A DNA stretch of 64,000 bases from Hsuehochloa calcarea (Eukaryota; Streptophyta; Magnoliopsida; Poales; Poaceae). The position numbers were made by a program, and so were the translations under genes. The stretch spans positions 30,103,385 to 30,167,384 of the forward strand of contig CM070594.1 in the NCBI GenBank assembly GCA_036346395.1, written 5' to 3'. The notes under the pieces were generated by a model that made no database searches, was not told where the DNA came from, and saw nothing but the letters and a program-made list of their open reading frames with translations. Numbering within the stretch: position 1 is the first letter of the stretch; each line of letters starts with the position of its first letter. Shown here in pieces: positions 11,931 through 24,301 of this stretch.

Positions 11931-14900
11931 TGTCGGGACCCAAATATACAAATCTGGACTCTCTGTGTATTCTGCACTAGTCCAGGATCACGCTAGTGCA
12001 CACAGTGTCAACATTGATGAAATATCACATCCATACAACGAATATAAGAATAAACGAGTACTTTGAATAACAAATAACTGTTGGGACCTTATGGTCGAGT
12101 TTTACATTTATTAAGCCATGCAAGGCTGACAATAAGAGAATAAACTGCAGCGGAAACGAAATAAACTCTGGTGGCTCCCATCAATTTACCACAGGCAACT
12201 GACTGGGATCAAGACCCTAACGTTCAACCTTCGTAGAACTCTTCTTCAAAAGCAGGCGACGACTCCTCCACTTCTGTTGATTTGTTTAGCAAGAGTGAGT
12301 ACACACGGTACTCGCAAGTCATACCACAGAATGCATTTATACATGATGGCTTATTCCAAAGCAATGACTTCTGTGGTTATTTTGCGGAAATGCAACATTC
12401 GCAATTGAATACAAATAATAGATTGAAAGCATAATTCAAAACAAATAGACAATAATAAGTTAACAATTGATTTCACAAAGGACACACAGTCTAATCAAGT
12501 TCTTTCACACAGCTGAACAAGTTACCTCACACAGCTGACCCTTCCCAATGGTTTTATGAAAATCTACCCCTCGTGTGAAATTCCCGAGCATGTCCATAAC
12601 CGAGGACGCGGCTATTCAATAGATTGGTTTAAACACTCTGCGAGTTTGTACACTTTACCCACACGATACAATCGATGTAGCGATCATTGACCATAACAAA
12701 ACCTTTCGAAACTTCATCTCAAACAATGACACTCTGGTGTGCTTTATCGCCGTCAATTTGTACACACGACCCTTGGAACGACACACACCATTGGGCGAGG
12801 ATCGTGAACCGTCCATGATGTGACCCAAACACACGGTACACACCTCGACCCATCACACGGTTTAAATACAACTGAGTTGTCAATGTCAAGACTCCATAAC
12901 TTACTAAGTCAGCCCGGCCCATACTAGGCATGTGGTCGCAGATGAGGCCAGTTCAATGGCGCACAAAGTTAAGTCCTTAATTGACCAAGGCAAGACTTCG
13001 ATTTTAACCCAAATCACAAAGTTTAATAAGCACACAGCTCCACCATTCACACAGAATTCACCACTTGCCTCGGTCTAAATCTTTTCCCACCTGTTGATTA
13101 AATGCAACACATGCCATCAACGAGTAACACACACACAAGACACACAGTTTCATCACACGTTCCATAATCACTTAGTCAAGTTTATAATTGCAACTCTCAC
13201 ATGAAATGATGACTCGTGGCATGGCTAAGCGATCTAATCGTATCTAACCAACCCACGTTGGTGCTACGATAATACCAACTAATAATTAACCAACCTAGGG
13301 TGACAAAATATCATGGCATATAATAGACAAGGTGGATATAACAAATTGGATTAATATCTATCCCAAAAGCATTTAAATAAATAATTGAAATATAATGCAA
13401 TACATTGAAACAAAGTATTTTGAAAACTGGGTTCAAAATGATCAAAGGTATAACTTGCATTGGAATAGATCTAGATATTGGTCTTGGTCTTGAGGTGCTC
13501 CTTCTTCTGTAAAATTCCCCGAAGTATCGACGTCTACTCGCAACCGAGACAAAAGAAACCAAAAACAAATAAATACAGAAGCAAAAAATCTCCAAAATTC
13601 AAATAAAATTCACCATTAAATAGATCTTAATTTTATATGAATTTATAAATTTGAATGGGCTCAATCGGAGTTCGGATGCAAAAGATATGGGCTTTGGAAG
13701 ATTGGAAAAATCAAATAAACCCTAATTTGGATTTTATTGAATTTCCCGAATTATTTCTATAAAGGAAAATCGAATTATTGCGCAATGCTTGCGTCAGCCG
13801 ACTAAAAATAATTAATTTAAATCCGTCTTGACAGTGGGCCCCACTGTCGACCTCTCTACTTCTGGTGGACCAAATCCACGAGCCGAGGTGAGGTGGCGGT
13901 GGGGGCGTGCCACGTGGTTTTGACACGCAGGCGCCACACGGGACAGGGGAGCTGAGATGGCGCCGCGTGGATGTTGACTTGGTGCTTGATTCAAGACGGA
14001 GAACGAGAGAGCTCGTAGAGAATTGCCGGCGGCGGCGACGGCGACGGCGGCCAAGACAAAATGGAGTCTGGGGAGTGTGGCGCATTTCTTTGGGGAGGCG
14101 GCGAGGCCCGGCGGCGGCGGCTTACTGCGTGTGGCGAAGAAGCGGCGGCGGTGACGGGAGGTTTTGTCGGATGAGCCGGCAACGGTGGTGGGGCGTCGGT
14201 GACCGAGGGCGAGGTGGCGGCGTGAAGCCCGGATATTGCGATCACAACGGCGGCGGTTGCTCGGCCAACGAGGGGCGATGGAGAATTTCAGCGGCGATGG
14301 AGGTTCGGCCGACGGGGTTCTTCCGGCAATGCCGCAACGGAGACGAGGGCGAGGCGGCGACTGGGGGTTACGGAGGAGAGAGAGGCGAGGAGCTAGGAGG
14401 ACTCGGGGCTTTTATAGCCGAGGACGGGAGTCCCGAGCGAAAGCGGCGGGCGCGGCGCGCGAAGAAGCGGGCGAGGCGGGCGCGGGAGTTCGGGACGAAG
14501 ACGGCGACGCAAGGCGGTCCCACCGCAGCGAGACAGGCGAGTGCGGCGCGGGCGGCGGCAACCGGGCGATGGAGATCCTGCGGTGAGAGCAAGCGAGCGG
14601 TAGCGCGTGAGCGACGTCGCGATCGCTTGAGGGGGACACGCGGCGGTGATCCAAGGACGCAAGGCGGAACTGGGCTGCGGGGAAACGGGAATAGTGTTGG
14701 GCTTCGGCCCAGCACTGTTCCGAGGGATTAAAAATGGATTTTTCTTTTAAATAAATCCAGAAAATACAAATAGCAAATAGAAAATAGCAAATGACTTTGG
14801 AAAAATTCCAGAAAATTCTATAAAATATAACCAAGCATATAGAATCTAAATAAAATAGTTTTGACAATTGTTGATGTTGAGATTAAGCATATTAAATTAG

Positions 14901-15018
14901 TTTGTCCTTAAAGTCCATATTAAGGTTTTTAATTTAATATTCAAATAATCCAAATGATGAATATTCTTACTACCATTATTTAAAAGATTTTTAAAGCTCT
15001 GAAAATAGGTATGTTACA
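11931..15018 (-). repeat. 3' LTR of element C
   Basis: 3088 bp, from TGTCGGGACCC (11931, the LTR end on its own strand) to ATGTTACA (15018). It pairs with 20727-23765. The minus-strand TATA box is at 14409-14418, followed by a GC-rich leader (about 14400-13850) in which long open frames (up to 274 codons at 13907-14731) appear in several frames and on both strands because of composition. A GAGTAC/GTACTC inverted repeat is at 12297-12313. The stretch at 13480-13600 corresponds to an exon-like block; its GC donor is spoiled here (AATGCAAG) but intact in the 5' LTR. Confidence 0.93.
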
Positions 15019-15055
15019 AACCTCCCCCCTTAAACGAATCTCGACCCCGAGATTC
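15019..15055 (-). other. Polypurine tract and inverted repeat of element C
   Basis: On the minus strand: a perfect inverted repeat (GAATCTCG, loop GGGT, CGAGATTC; 15036-15055), then TTTAAGGGGGGAGG abutting the LTR. It marks the 3' end of the internal region and has the same design as in D2, LARD-0, LARD-A and LARD-B, with a different stem. Confidence 0.85.
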
Positions 15056-15058
15056 CGG

Positions 15059-16488
15059 CTAGGTAGAGAAAAGGCTAGGAAACTCGGCTTTTAACTCTTC
15101 TTCACGTTCCCACGTTGCTTCTCCTTCTGAGTGGTTACTCCACTGGACTTTGCAGAAACGAATGGTCTTGCTTCTGGTGCGGCGCTCTGCGACATCCAAA
15201 ATCTGACAGTGCTCTTTGTGCGTGAGATCTTCCTTGATTCAATTGACTCCAGCGAGTGCGCTCTTCCGCACACGAAGACACTTCTTGGTGAGAGACATGA
15301 AAGACATCATGCACTCCTGCTAATGGTGTGGTAGCTCAAGCTGTGCGCAACTTCTCCACGGCGTTCCAAAATCTTGAACGGACCCACATACCTTGGGGCA
15401 AGCTTCCCTTTGGTGTGGAATCTCTTAACACCTCTGAGCGGAGTAACTCGAAGATACACAAAATCCTCTAGTTCAAAGCTGAGGTCACGGCGACGATTAT
15501 CGGCATAACTCTTTTGCTCTGGACTGGGCTATCTTTAACCTCTCTCTGATCATAGCAACTTGTTCTTGACTTCTGAATAATATCTGGCCCGAACACTACA
15601 CGTTCATCTGTCTCTGACCAATTTAATGGAGTTCTGCAGGCACGACCATACAAAGCTTCAAATGGTGACATTTGCAAACGGCTTGATAACCGTTGTTGTA
15701 CGAGAATTCTTGCATACGGCAAACTCTTATCCCAACTGGTAGCATTAGCTAAGGCACAGGCTCTTAACATATCTTCTAATATCTGATTAACTCTTTCGAT
15801 CTGTCCATCCATGCAGGGATGATAAGCGATTGAAATCGAGATGAGTTCGGGGCTTCATGTAGACTCGCGAAGCGAGAGGTGAATTGAGATCCTCGATCGA
15901 CACTATCTTCTTAGGCACACCGTGCGGTGACAATTTTGACATGTACAACTCCGCCAAGCGGTCTCACGAATAAGTGATTTTGACTGGCAAGAAATGGGCA
16001 ACCTTAGTCAAACGATCCACTATTACCCAAATCGAATCATAACCTGATTGAGTCTTGGGTAGACCGGTAATAAAATCCATACCGATTTCTTCCCACTTCC
16101 ATTCTGGTATCTTCAGCGGTTGTAGCAATCCTGCTGGTCTTTGATGTTCGGCCTTTACTTTTTGACACACGTCGCATAAGGCAACGAACTCTGCGACATC
16201 TCGCTTTAAGTTTGGCCACCAAAACTTATTCTTAACATCCTGATACATCTTAGTACTTCCAGGGTGAATCGAATACATTGAGTCATGGGCTTCCTTCAGA
16301 ATCAGTTGTCTTAAACCATCAATATCCGGTACACAGATACGTCCATTGATCCACAGTATATCCTGATCATCTATGGTGAAGTCTTTAAATTTTCGTTCTA
16401 ACATCTTCTTCTTGAGATCGGCAAACTCGAAATCCTTGGGTTGCGCTTCACGAATCTGTTTCTCGAGTAGACGCACTTCGGTGGCCAC
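15059..16488 (-). pseudogene. Integrase with C-terminal chromodomain (element C)
   Basis: Reading the minus strand, the zinc-binding HHCC part is clear at 16488-15964 (HPGSTKMY, FWWPNLKRDV, CDVCQKVKAEH), followed by the start of the core (GMDFITGLP, WVIVDRLTKVAHF). A later piece at 15812-15468 has MDGQIERVN and SPFEALYGRACRTPL. The catalytic core between 15812 and 15964 is disrupted. The chromodomain is at about 15234-15059 (ILDVAERRTRSKTIRF, then CKVQWSNHSEGEATWERE) and ends at a stop at 15059-15061, with an in-frame stop just upstream. The enzyme would insert cDNA; chromodomains direct it to modified histones. Confidence 0.88.
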
Positions 16489-16920
16489 AAATCCCTCAGA
16501 AACAAGTTCTAACTGTAGCTTCTGGAATTCCTCCTGAAGTTCCGGGCAAATCTCGTTTACTTCCAGAGCATTGCAGTAGCTTTTACGACTTAGTGCATCT
16601 GCAACTACATTGGCCTTACCAGGATGGTAATGGATTCCAAGATTATAATCCTTTATTAATTCCAGCCATCTTCTCGCCTCATATTTAGGTTAGTGAGTGA
16701 ATATGTACTTGAGCTCTTATGATCATGTAGACTTCACAACGATTCTGATGAGATAATGTCGCCAAATCTTCAAGGCATGCACTCTGCTAATTCCAAATCA
16801 TGGGTAGGATAATTTTCCTCATGAGGCCTTAATTGCCTTGACGCATAAGCGACAGCTCTTCCTTCTTGCATAAGGACACATCCTAATCCTTGACGCGAAG
16901 CATCACAATAGATATCAAAA
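16489..16920 (-). pseudogene. RNase H domain (element C)
   Basis: Minus-strand translation of about 16920-16760 shows YCDASRQGLGCVLMQ, then AVAYASRQLRPHE and YPTHDLELA, the usual gypsy RNase H start with its first catalytic Asp. The end of the domain (HYHPGKANVVADALSRK) is at about 16650-16590. The middle, near 16690-16780, is out of frame and has lost sequence. It would remove the RNA strand during reverse transcription. Confidence 0.85.
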
Positions 16921-17830
16921 TCCTTGCTGATATCCAAAGAAAACTAGCATTGAAATTTGAAGTCGACGTTTCTTCAATTCTTGAAAACTCTCTTCACAAG
17001 CTGGGGTCCAAATGTATTTCTTCTCTTTCTTCAATAATTGCGTAAGAGGCTTAGCAATCGTTGAGAATCCTTCAATGAAACGACGATAGTATCCTGCCAT
17101 TCCCAAGAAACTACGAATTTGAGTAACCGTCTTGGGTGCTCCCAATTCATTCTGACTTTAACCTTTCCGGGGTCAACTGCTACTCCTTCGGCTGTCATCA
17201 CATGACCGAGAAAATCAACTTTCTTCTTCCAAAAGTCACACTTGCTAAACTTGGCATACAACTGATGTCTCCTGAGCTTTTCTAGGATTAATCTTAGGTG
17301 TTCAGCATGCTCTTCTTCTGACTTTGAGTATACCAAAATATCATCAATGAATACTACCACAAACTTATCCAAGTATTCCATGAATACCTTGTTCATCATG
17401 TTCATGAAATAGGCGGGGCATTAGTCAATCCAAAAGACATGACTAAAACTCATAATGTCCATACCGGGTTGAAAAGCGGTCTTTGGTACATCCTTAGGAC
17501 AAATCTTCAATCGATGGTAACTTTGATCGCAGATCGATCTTGGAGAATACTCGGCTCCTTTCATCCGGTCGAACAAATCATCTATTACGGGCAATGGGTA
17601 CTTGTTCTTGATGGTGACTTCGTTGAGAGAGCGATAATCAATACACATCCTCATGCTTCCATCTTTCTTCTTGACAAATAAAGCGGTGCTCCCTAGGGCG
17701 ATTTAACTAGGTCTTACAAAACCTTTCTCCAAGATGGTTCATCTATTTGCTTCTTCATTTCCACAAGTTCATCGGTGGCATCCGATAGGGTCTCTTGAAA
17801 TTGGTCTTGTTCACGGCACTAGATCGATGA
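16921..17830 (-). pseudogene. Reverse transcriptase domain (element C)
   Basis: Minus strand, several frames: RMCIDYRSLNEVTIKNKYP (17654-17600) and DDLFDRMKG; then, after a damaged stretch, the active-site motif FIDDILVYSKSEEEH and HLRLILEKLRRHQLYAK within 17405-17031; then SFLGMAGYYRRFIEGFS (17110-17040). The catalytic FIDD motif is intact, but at least two frameshifts separate the parts, the clearest at about 17410 and 17160. Confidence 0.9.
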
Positions 17831-17989
17831 CAAACTCAATGTCACGGTCGGTGGCATTCTGGTAATTCTTACGAAAATGCGTCCGGTAATCTCGACTACG
17901 GTACATCTTCTAAGAAACTGTCTTGATCGTTGACTACCAAATGTCCATCATGTCTTGAGGTGGCTAGAAATTCTACTTTCTTTCTGTGG

Positions 17990-18294
17990 TATCCTCTATT
18001 GTCACCGCTCTTGACCACAATCTAGCTCGCTTTATGTTTGGATAACCAATCCATACCAAGGATGACATCTATGGTGCGAGTGTCTAGAACTATTAGGTTG
18101 GCTAGAAACTCAACTCCGACTATGAGTAGCCTAGCTCCTAAACATCCAACTTTAGAACTTAGCTCTGCTCGGTATTGGACTAACAGAGTATGCTTAAGAT
18201 GCATAACTTCCAATTTGTTCTTAGTTGCAAAAATTCCGAAACAAGCGAATCTGAAGCTCGAATCAAGCAGCGATCGATGCAGTCTTCGAATTTA
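17990..18294 (-). pseudogene. Aspartic protease remnant (element C)
   Basis: The minus strand at 18213-18022 keeps the C-terminal protease motif DVILGMDWLSKHKA, characteristic of chromovirus pol proteins. The N-terminal active-site DSGA motif should lie near 18260-18290 but I cannot read it cleanly; a frame break lies close to 18250. Confidence 0.7.
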
Positions 18295-19544
18295 CTAGGA
18301 ACTTACCCAAGACAACGTCGGTGCTTCTTGGGCTCCTTCTAGAGTGGCGTGGTTGACACGACCTCCGACCACCGATGGCGGTGCTCCTCGGATTGACCGG
18401 TAGCTTGAGAAGTTCCTTGATGGTTGCCTTGTCTTGGCGTCTTGGTGGTGTATTCCCAAGGTTGAAGCGTCTTTGGGTGATAGTCCCATTCTGCGGACAT
18501 CGGTTGGCGAAATGCCTGGTGACGGCGGGTAAAGCAAATCTGGTTGTACTACGTGGGTTCTTGGTTGGATTGGGGTTGGTAGTGCGGGGTTGCGGAAGTT
18601 CGAGCAACTAGGCGAGTCTTGAAGTTGGTGCGGGTGGTCCGCGAGTGCATGGTGGAAAATGGCTAAGCTGCGGTGGAATCATTCTTGCCCTCGGTGGGGT
18701 TGGTGACTTCCTTCTTTGAGCCATTCTGCGCTACGATGATCTTCCAATTCCTTGCGCTTATCCTCTAGAATCAAAGCCTTGTTGATCAACTCTTGAAAAT
18801 CAGGAAAGGTGTGGGCGATCAAGTTGACTTGAAGTCTAGTGTTCAATCCTTTCAGAAAACGACTCTGACGAGCCTTGTCAGTGGCGACATCTTCTGCAGC
18901 ATATCGAGCAAGTTGAGAGAATTTGTTGAGGTAGTCGATCACTGACATTCCTCCTTGCTTGAGAGCACAGAATTCATCCTTCTTTAGATCCATGATTCCT
19001 TCGGTACATGATATTGGCGGCGAAGCGTGAACTCTTCCCAAGTAATGTCTTGCGGCGTTCCATGCGCTGCACAAAAGTTTTCCCACCATTTGGCGGCAAT
19101 GCCTTCCATCTGATGAGAGGCGTACAGAACTTTTTCATGATCGCTGCATTGAGTGATCAGCAGTTTCCTCTCAATAACACGAAGCCAATCATCAGCTTCT
19201 ACTGGTGAGACATGTCCAGAGAAAGTTGGTGGACGGGTTCTCATAAACTCAGCCAACTTGGATGATCCATTGTGACCATGAGCAAATGGGGTTCCATTGT
19301 GATGCTGATTGTTGTTGCTCTGGTTATTCATAGCTTGCATCTGATTCATCATGGTGTACATCAGCTGGGTCTGAGCTGTCATGAATGCTCCAAAATTCTG
19401 CAGATCGACTGAAGGTGCTTGTGGTGGGCGCGCTTCTCCGGTTCTGCTCTGTCCTTCCGATACTGGAGTATGTCGGAACCACTTGCAGCAGCTTGATGAG
19501 TCTGAACCATCTGGTGAATCTCCAGGGGTTAGATAAGGTAGCAA
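18295..19544 (-). pseudogene. Gag with zinc knuckle remnant (element C)
   Basis: The minus strand at 19544-18984 has the capsid-like part (SSKLAEFMRTRPPTFSG, VSPVEADDWLRVIERKL, MEGIAAKWWENF) typical of chromovirus gag. A frameshift near 18990 leads into DYLNKFSQLARYAAEDV, KGLNTRLQVNL and a charged stretch (19089-18679). Part of a CCHC zinc knuckle (HFANRCPQNG) is left at about 18510. Gag would form the particle and bind element RNA. Confidence 0.85.
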
Positions 19545-20709
19545 GCACGAGATAAGGTGTAGAACTAATCGGGGTAGGTAAAACCCAACAACATATTTTA
19601 AGAAAGCTCAACTGAAACTCTTATATTGATTAAGATAATAGTATGGCTTGCAACAAATGCCTAAGGGCCTTTGCAGCTCATACTTGCACACAAAAATAAG
19701 GACAAATTTAAGCACACCAAACTACCGCCTAATGGGCGACTCAAGACTTAATACTGGCTAAGCCTGAAACAACTTAATCGGACTACTCGATTAAATAGCC
19801 TCCATGACCTTGACGGTGCTCCCGCTCATGTAGACACGAAAGTGGTGGCATCCTTGCAAACGATCTTGATGTCCGGGGATGGTGCCACAGAGGCAGTGTC
19901 CACAGTGCGAGTCTTGCCGGTTCCTCCGCTCTCGCCTCTGCGGCTCTTACGGTTCGCGGTCTATCAGCTTCCTCTGGGTCTTCCTCTTCAGTGTCTTCTT
20001 CGTGATCGTGTCGTCCATAAAGAGTTTCTTCTAATATGGCGATCCTTTCTTGAGCTCTCTGAAAAGTCTCATAGGTACACTCCAACTCGTGGCGGCTAAC
20101 TCCAACGATTCTTCTGAGCGTGCGAATCGGGCAAGATGCACTGCGGTGGCGTTGTCTTCTCCTCCGTGAGACGGAAAACGTGCGGCAAGATCCACGTCGA
20201 AGTGCGGGGATGATAACGAAAAGCGTGTCACGAAGCTCTCGAGTAGATGTTGCGATCCTCGGGATGGCAAGGCGCGAAGACTCTGGATTGCTTCAATCCA
20301 AATACTCCTTCGAGTGAGATGTTCGATGGTTTGCTTGCCTTGGTGTTACGCTGGCGTAGATGGTCAAATGGCGATCACTCCACGATCTCGGCGTTCACAA
20401 TCCAAGCAACGCCACGGTACAATGGACGATCGAACCCTCCAAGTACTTGTAGCAACTTCCAAAGCTCGGCAAGTCCTCCCTTGCGCTCTCCATAACTCAA
20501 GAAGGCAGGCATCTGTCAAGATGGACAAGGATATGAAAACAACTTTAAAACAACAGGGAGAGAAAGAATTTCAGCAATAGTTGAGTCAAGAGAGACATGA
20601 GATGAGTTAAGGAGTTCAATTAATCTTGCAAGTTAATTTTGCTTTAGAAAATAGTTTGGACTCACTAAGTACGGCCAATCTAACTAGGGTCAAGACCTAC
20701 AGTCAGCAT
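19545..20709 (-). other. Element C leader with possible N-terminal gag exon
   Basis: Between the primer-binding site and recognisable gag. The minus strand at 20085-19783 has an open frame with a helical, very acidic start (ERIAILEETLYGRHDHEEDTE, here shortened in the last residues by eye) that could be an N-terminal gag piece. From 19782 to 19545 the sequence is AT-rich and non-coding, ending near a possible acceptor (CACCAG) just before gag resumes. It may be an intron or an insertion. The rest, 20086-20709, shows nothing definite. Confidence 0.4.
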
Positions 20710-20722
20710 GGCTCTGATACCA
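20710..20722 (-). other. Primer-binding site of element C
   Basis: On the minus strand TGGTATCAGAGCC, complementary to the 3' end of plant initiator tRNA-Met, four bases inside the 5' LTR end. Confidence 0.9.
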
Positions 20723-20726
20723 CCTC

Positions 20727-23700
20727 TATCGGGACCCAAATATACAAATCTGGACCCTCTGTGTATTCTGCACTAGTCCAGGATCACGCTAGTGCACACA
20801 GTGTCAACATTGATGAAATATCACATCCATACAATGAATATAAGAATAAACGAGTACTTTGAATAACAAATAACTGTTGGGACCTTATGGTCGAGTTTTA
20901 CATTTATTAATCCATGCAAGGCTGACAATAAGAGAATAAACTGCAGCGGAAACGAAATAAACTTCGGTGGCTCCCATCAATTTACCACATGCAACTGACT
21001 GGGATCAAGACCCTAACGTTCAACCTTCGTAGAACTCTTCTTCAAAAGCAGGCGACGACTCCTCCATACATTGATTTGTTTAGCAAGAGTGAGTACACAC
21101 TACTACTCGCAAGTCATACCACGAATGCATTTATACATGATGGCTTATTCCAAAGGAATGGCTTCTGTGGTTATTTTGCGAAAATGCAACATTCGCAATT
21201 GAATACAAATAATAGATTGAAAGCATAATTCAAAATAAATAGACAATAATAAGTTAACAATTGATTTCACAATGGAGACACAGTCTAATCAAGTTCTTTC
21301 ACACAGCTGAACAAGTTACCTCACACAGCTGACCCTTCCCAATGGTTTTATGAAAATCTACCCCTCGTGTGAAATTCCGAGCATGTCCATAACAGGACGC
21401 GGCTATTCGAATAGATTGGTTTAAACACTCTGCGAGTTTGTACACTTTACCCACACGATACAATCGGTGTAGCGATCAGCGACCATAACAAAACCTTTGA
21501 AACTTCATCTCAAACAATGACACTCTGGTGTGCTTTCTTTGCCGTCAATTTGTACACACGACCCTTGGAGCGACACACACCATTGGGCGGGGATGCGTGA
21601 ACCGTCCCGCGATGTGACCCAAACACAGCGGTACACACCTCCAGCCCATCACACAGTTTAAATACAACCTGAGTTGTCAATGTCAAGACTCCATAACTTA
21701 CTAAGTCAGGCCCAGCCCATACTAGGCATGTGGTCGTACAGTAAGGCCCAGTTCAATGGCGCACAAAGTTAAGTCCTTAATTGACCAAGGCAAGACTTCC
21801 AGTTTTAACCCAAATCACAAAGTTTAATAAGCACACAGCTCCACCATTCACACAGAATTCACCACTTGCCTCAGTCTAAATCTTTTCCCACCCTGTTGAT
21901 TAAATGCAACACATGCCATCAACGAGTAACAGCACACAACACACACAGTTTCATCACACAGTTCCATAATCACTTAGTCAAGTTTATAATTGCAACTCTC
22001 ACATGAAATGATGACTCGTGGCATGGCTAAGCAGTCTAATCGTATCTAACCAACCCACGTTGGTGCTACGATAATACCAACTAATAATTAACCAACCTAG
22101 GGTGACAAAATATCATGGCATATAATAGACAAGGTGGATATAACAAATTGGATTAATATCTATCCCAAAAGCATTTAAATAAATAATTGAAATATAATGC
22201 AATACATTGAAACAAAGTATTTTGAAAACTGGGTTCAAAATGATCAAAGGTATAACTTGCCTTGGAATAGATCTAGATATTGGTCTTGGTCTTGAGGTGC
22301 TCCTTCTTCTGTAAAATTCCCCGAAGTATCGACGTCTACTCGCAACCGAGACAAAAGAAACCAAAAACAAATAAATACAGAAGCAAAACAATCTCCAAAA
22401 TTCAAATAAAATTCACCATTAAATAGATCTTAATTTTATATGAATTTATAAATTTGAATGGGCTCAATCGGAGTTCGGATGCAAAAGATATGGGCTTTGG
22501 AAGATTGGAAAAATCAAATAAACCCTAATTTGGATTTTATTGAATTTCCCGAATTATTTCTATAAAGGAAAATCGAATTATTGCGCAATGCTTGCGTCAG
22601 CCGACTAAAAATAATTAATTTAAATCCGTACTGACAGGTGGGCCCCACCTGTCAGCCTCTCGGCTTACGGTGGACCAAATCCACAGAGCCGAGGGTGAGG
22701 GGTGGCGGTGGACTGTGCCACGTGGCTGTGACACGCAGGCGCCACACGGGACAGGGGAGCTGAGATGGCGCTGGCGTGGATGCTGACTTGGCTGGCGATT
22801 CAAGACGAACCGAGGAGCTCCGTAGAGAATTGCCGGCGGCGGCGGCGAACGGCGCCAAGACAAAATGGAGTACGGGGTGTGGCGCAATCTTTGGGAGGCG
22901 GCGAGGCCGGCGGCGGCGGCTTACGGCGGTGGCGAAGGCGGCGGTGACGGGAGGTTTTGTCGGATGAGCCGGCTTGAGTGGTGGGGCGTCGGTGACCGAG
23001 GCGAGGTGGCGGCGTGAAGCCGGGATATTGCGATCACAACGGCGGCGGTTGCTCGGCCAACGAGGGTCAGCGATGGAGAATTTCAGCGGCGATGGAGGTT
23101 CGGCCGACGGGTTCTTCCGGCAATGCCGCGCCAACGGAGACGAGGGCGAGGACGGCGACTCGGGGTTCCGGAGGAGGAGAGAGAGAGCTAGGAGGACTCG
23201 GGGCTTTTATAGCCGAGGACGGAGTCCCGAGCGGAAGCAGCGGCGGCGCGAAGGGCGAGGCGGGCGGGGAGTTCGGGACGAAGACGGCGACGCAAGGCGG
23301 TCCCACCGGCGATGAGACAGAGCGAGGCGCGGCGCGGGCGGCGGCAACCGGGCGATGGAGATCTGCGGTGAGAGCAAGCGAGTAGGCGCGCGTGCGAAGT
23401 CTTGATCGCAAAGGGGGACACGCGGCGGTGATCCAAGGGCGCAAGGCGGAACTGGGCTGCGGGGTTCCGAGGGATTAAAAATGGATTTTTCTTTTAAATA
23501 AATCCAGAAAATACAAATAGCAAATAGAAAATAGCAAATGACTTTGGAAAAATTCCAGAAAATTCTATAAAATATAACCAAGCATATAGAATCTAAATAA
23601 AATAGTTTTGACAATTGTTGATGTTGAGATTAAGCATATTAAATCAGTTTGTCCTTAAAGTCCATATTAAGCTTTTTAATTTAATATTCAAATAATCCAA

Positions 23701-23765
23701 ATGATGAATATTCTTACTACCATTATTTAAAAGATTTTTAAAGCTCTGAAAATAGGGATGTTACA
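20727..23765 (-). repeat. 5' LTR of element C
   Basis: 3039 bp, paired with 11931-15018. Its outer end is ATGTTACA (23765) next to the TSD; its inner end reads TATCGGG where the other copy has TGTCGGG, so the terminal dinucleotide is altered. TATA box on the minus strand at 23204-23213; GC donor AAG|GCAAGT at 22259-22260; inverted repeat at 21091-21108, one step less regular than its partner. Many of the differences from the 3' LTR are CAG/CG or TCTG/TACG exchanges. Confidence 0.93.
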
Positions 23766-24301
23766 AACACTGAGCCTGGAATGCCACTAAACTACTCTCT
23801 AAACTAGTAATCACCGGCACAATATAAAACTTTAGCAAGTAAACAACAATAAACACATCCATGGACCACAAAAGAACATGCATAACTATGGATCAAGTAA
23901 GAATAAATAAACAAGGGGAAACATAACCAGGTAAATAATCCAAAATAGCAACCAATGAATCCAAACCATTGAAACAAATAGTCTAGTCCAAAACGTTGAC
24001 CTAAACTTTATTCAACCTCTGACATGTCCTAGAGTAATCCTGCATTGAATAAAAGGGTTCTTATGGCAAATGATCACGTGTTTGAAGTATGAATCTATTC
24101 CATGTGCTCTACTCGCTCTTAGTCGTGGGTCCTCGAAGTTCACCTAAAAACAACAGAAGAGCAAGGGTGAGTCCACGATTCAGCAAATACATTAATATAC
24201 AACGAACAATGAAAAACCAGCAGAATTCAATAGCTTAATTATCATTACTTGTACTTCTCTTGAAATCATCATGTTGTTCTCGTCTCTTTGTTTTCACAAG
24301 C

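Larger units (their letters stand above)
11931..23765 (-). mobile_element. Gypsy element C (Tekay-type chromovirus), full length, degenerate
   Basis: Complete structure on the minus strand: 5' LTR 20727-23765, primer-binding site 20710-20722, gag, protease, reverse transcriptase, RNase H, integrase with chromodomain, polypurine tract, 3' LTR 11931-15018. The TSD aacac is perfect (11926-11930 and 23766-23770). Order gag-PR-RT-RH-INT makes it Ty3/gypsy; the chromodomain after integrase and the tRNA-Met primer site point to the Tekay/Del branch. All coding domains carry frameshifts or stops. Confidence 0.95.

Noticed and set aside
13907..14731. A 274-codon plus-strand frame, Arg/Gly-rich
   Set aside because: It runs antisense through the GC-rich leader of the element-C LTR. 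The partner LTR (about 22765-23385) has no matching full-length frame, so it is compositional.
20710..20722. tRNA gene fragments at the TGGTATCAGAGC sites
   Set aside because: Only 12-13 bases complementary to tRNA-Met beside LTR ends; these are primer-binding sites, and no cloverleaf is present.
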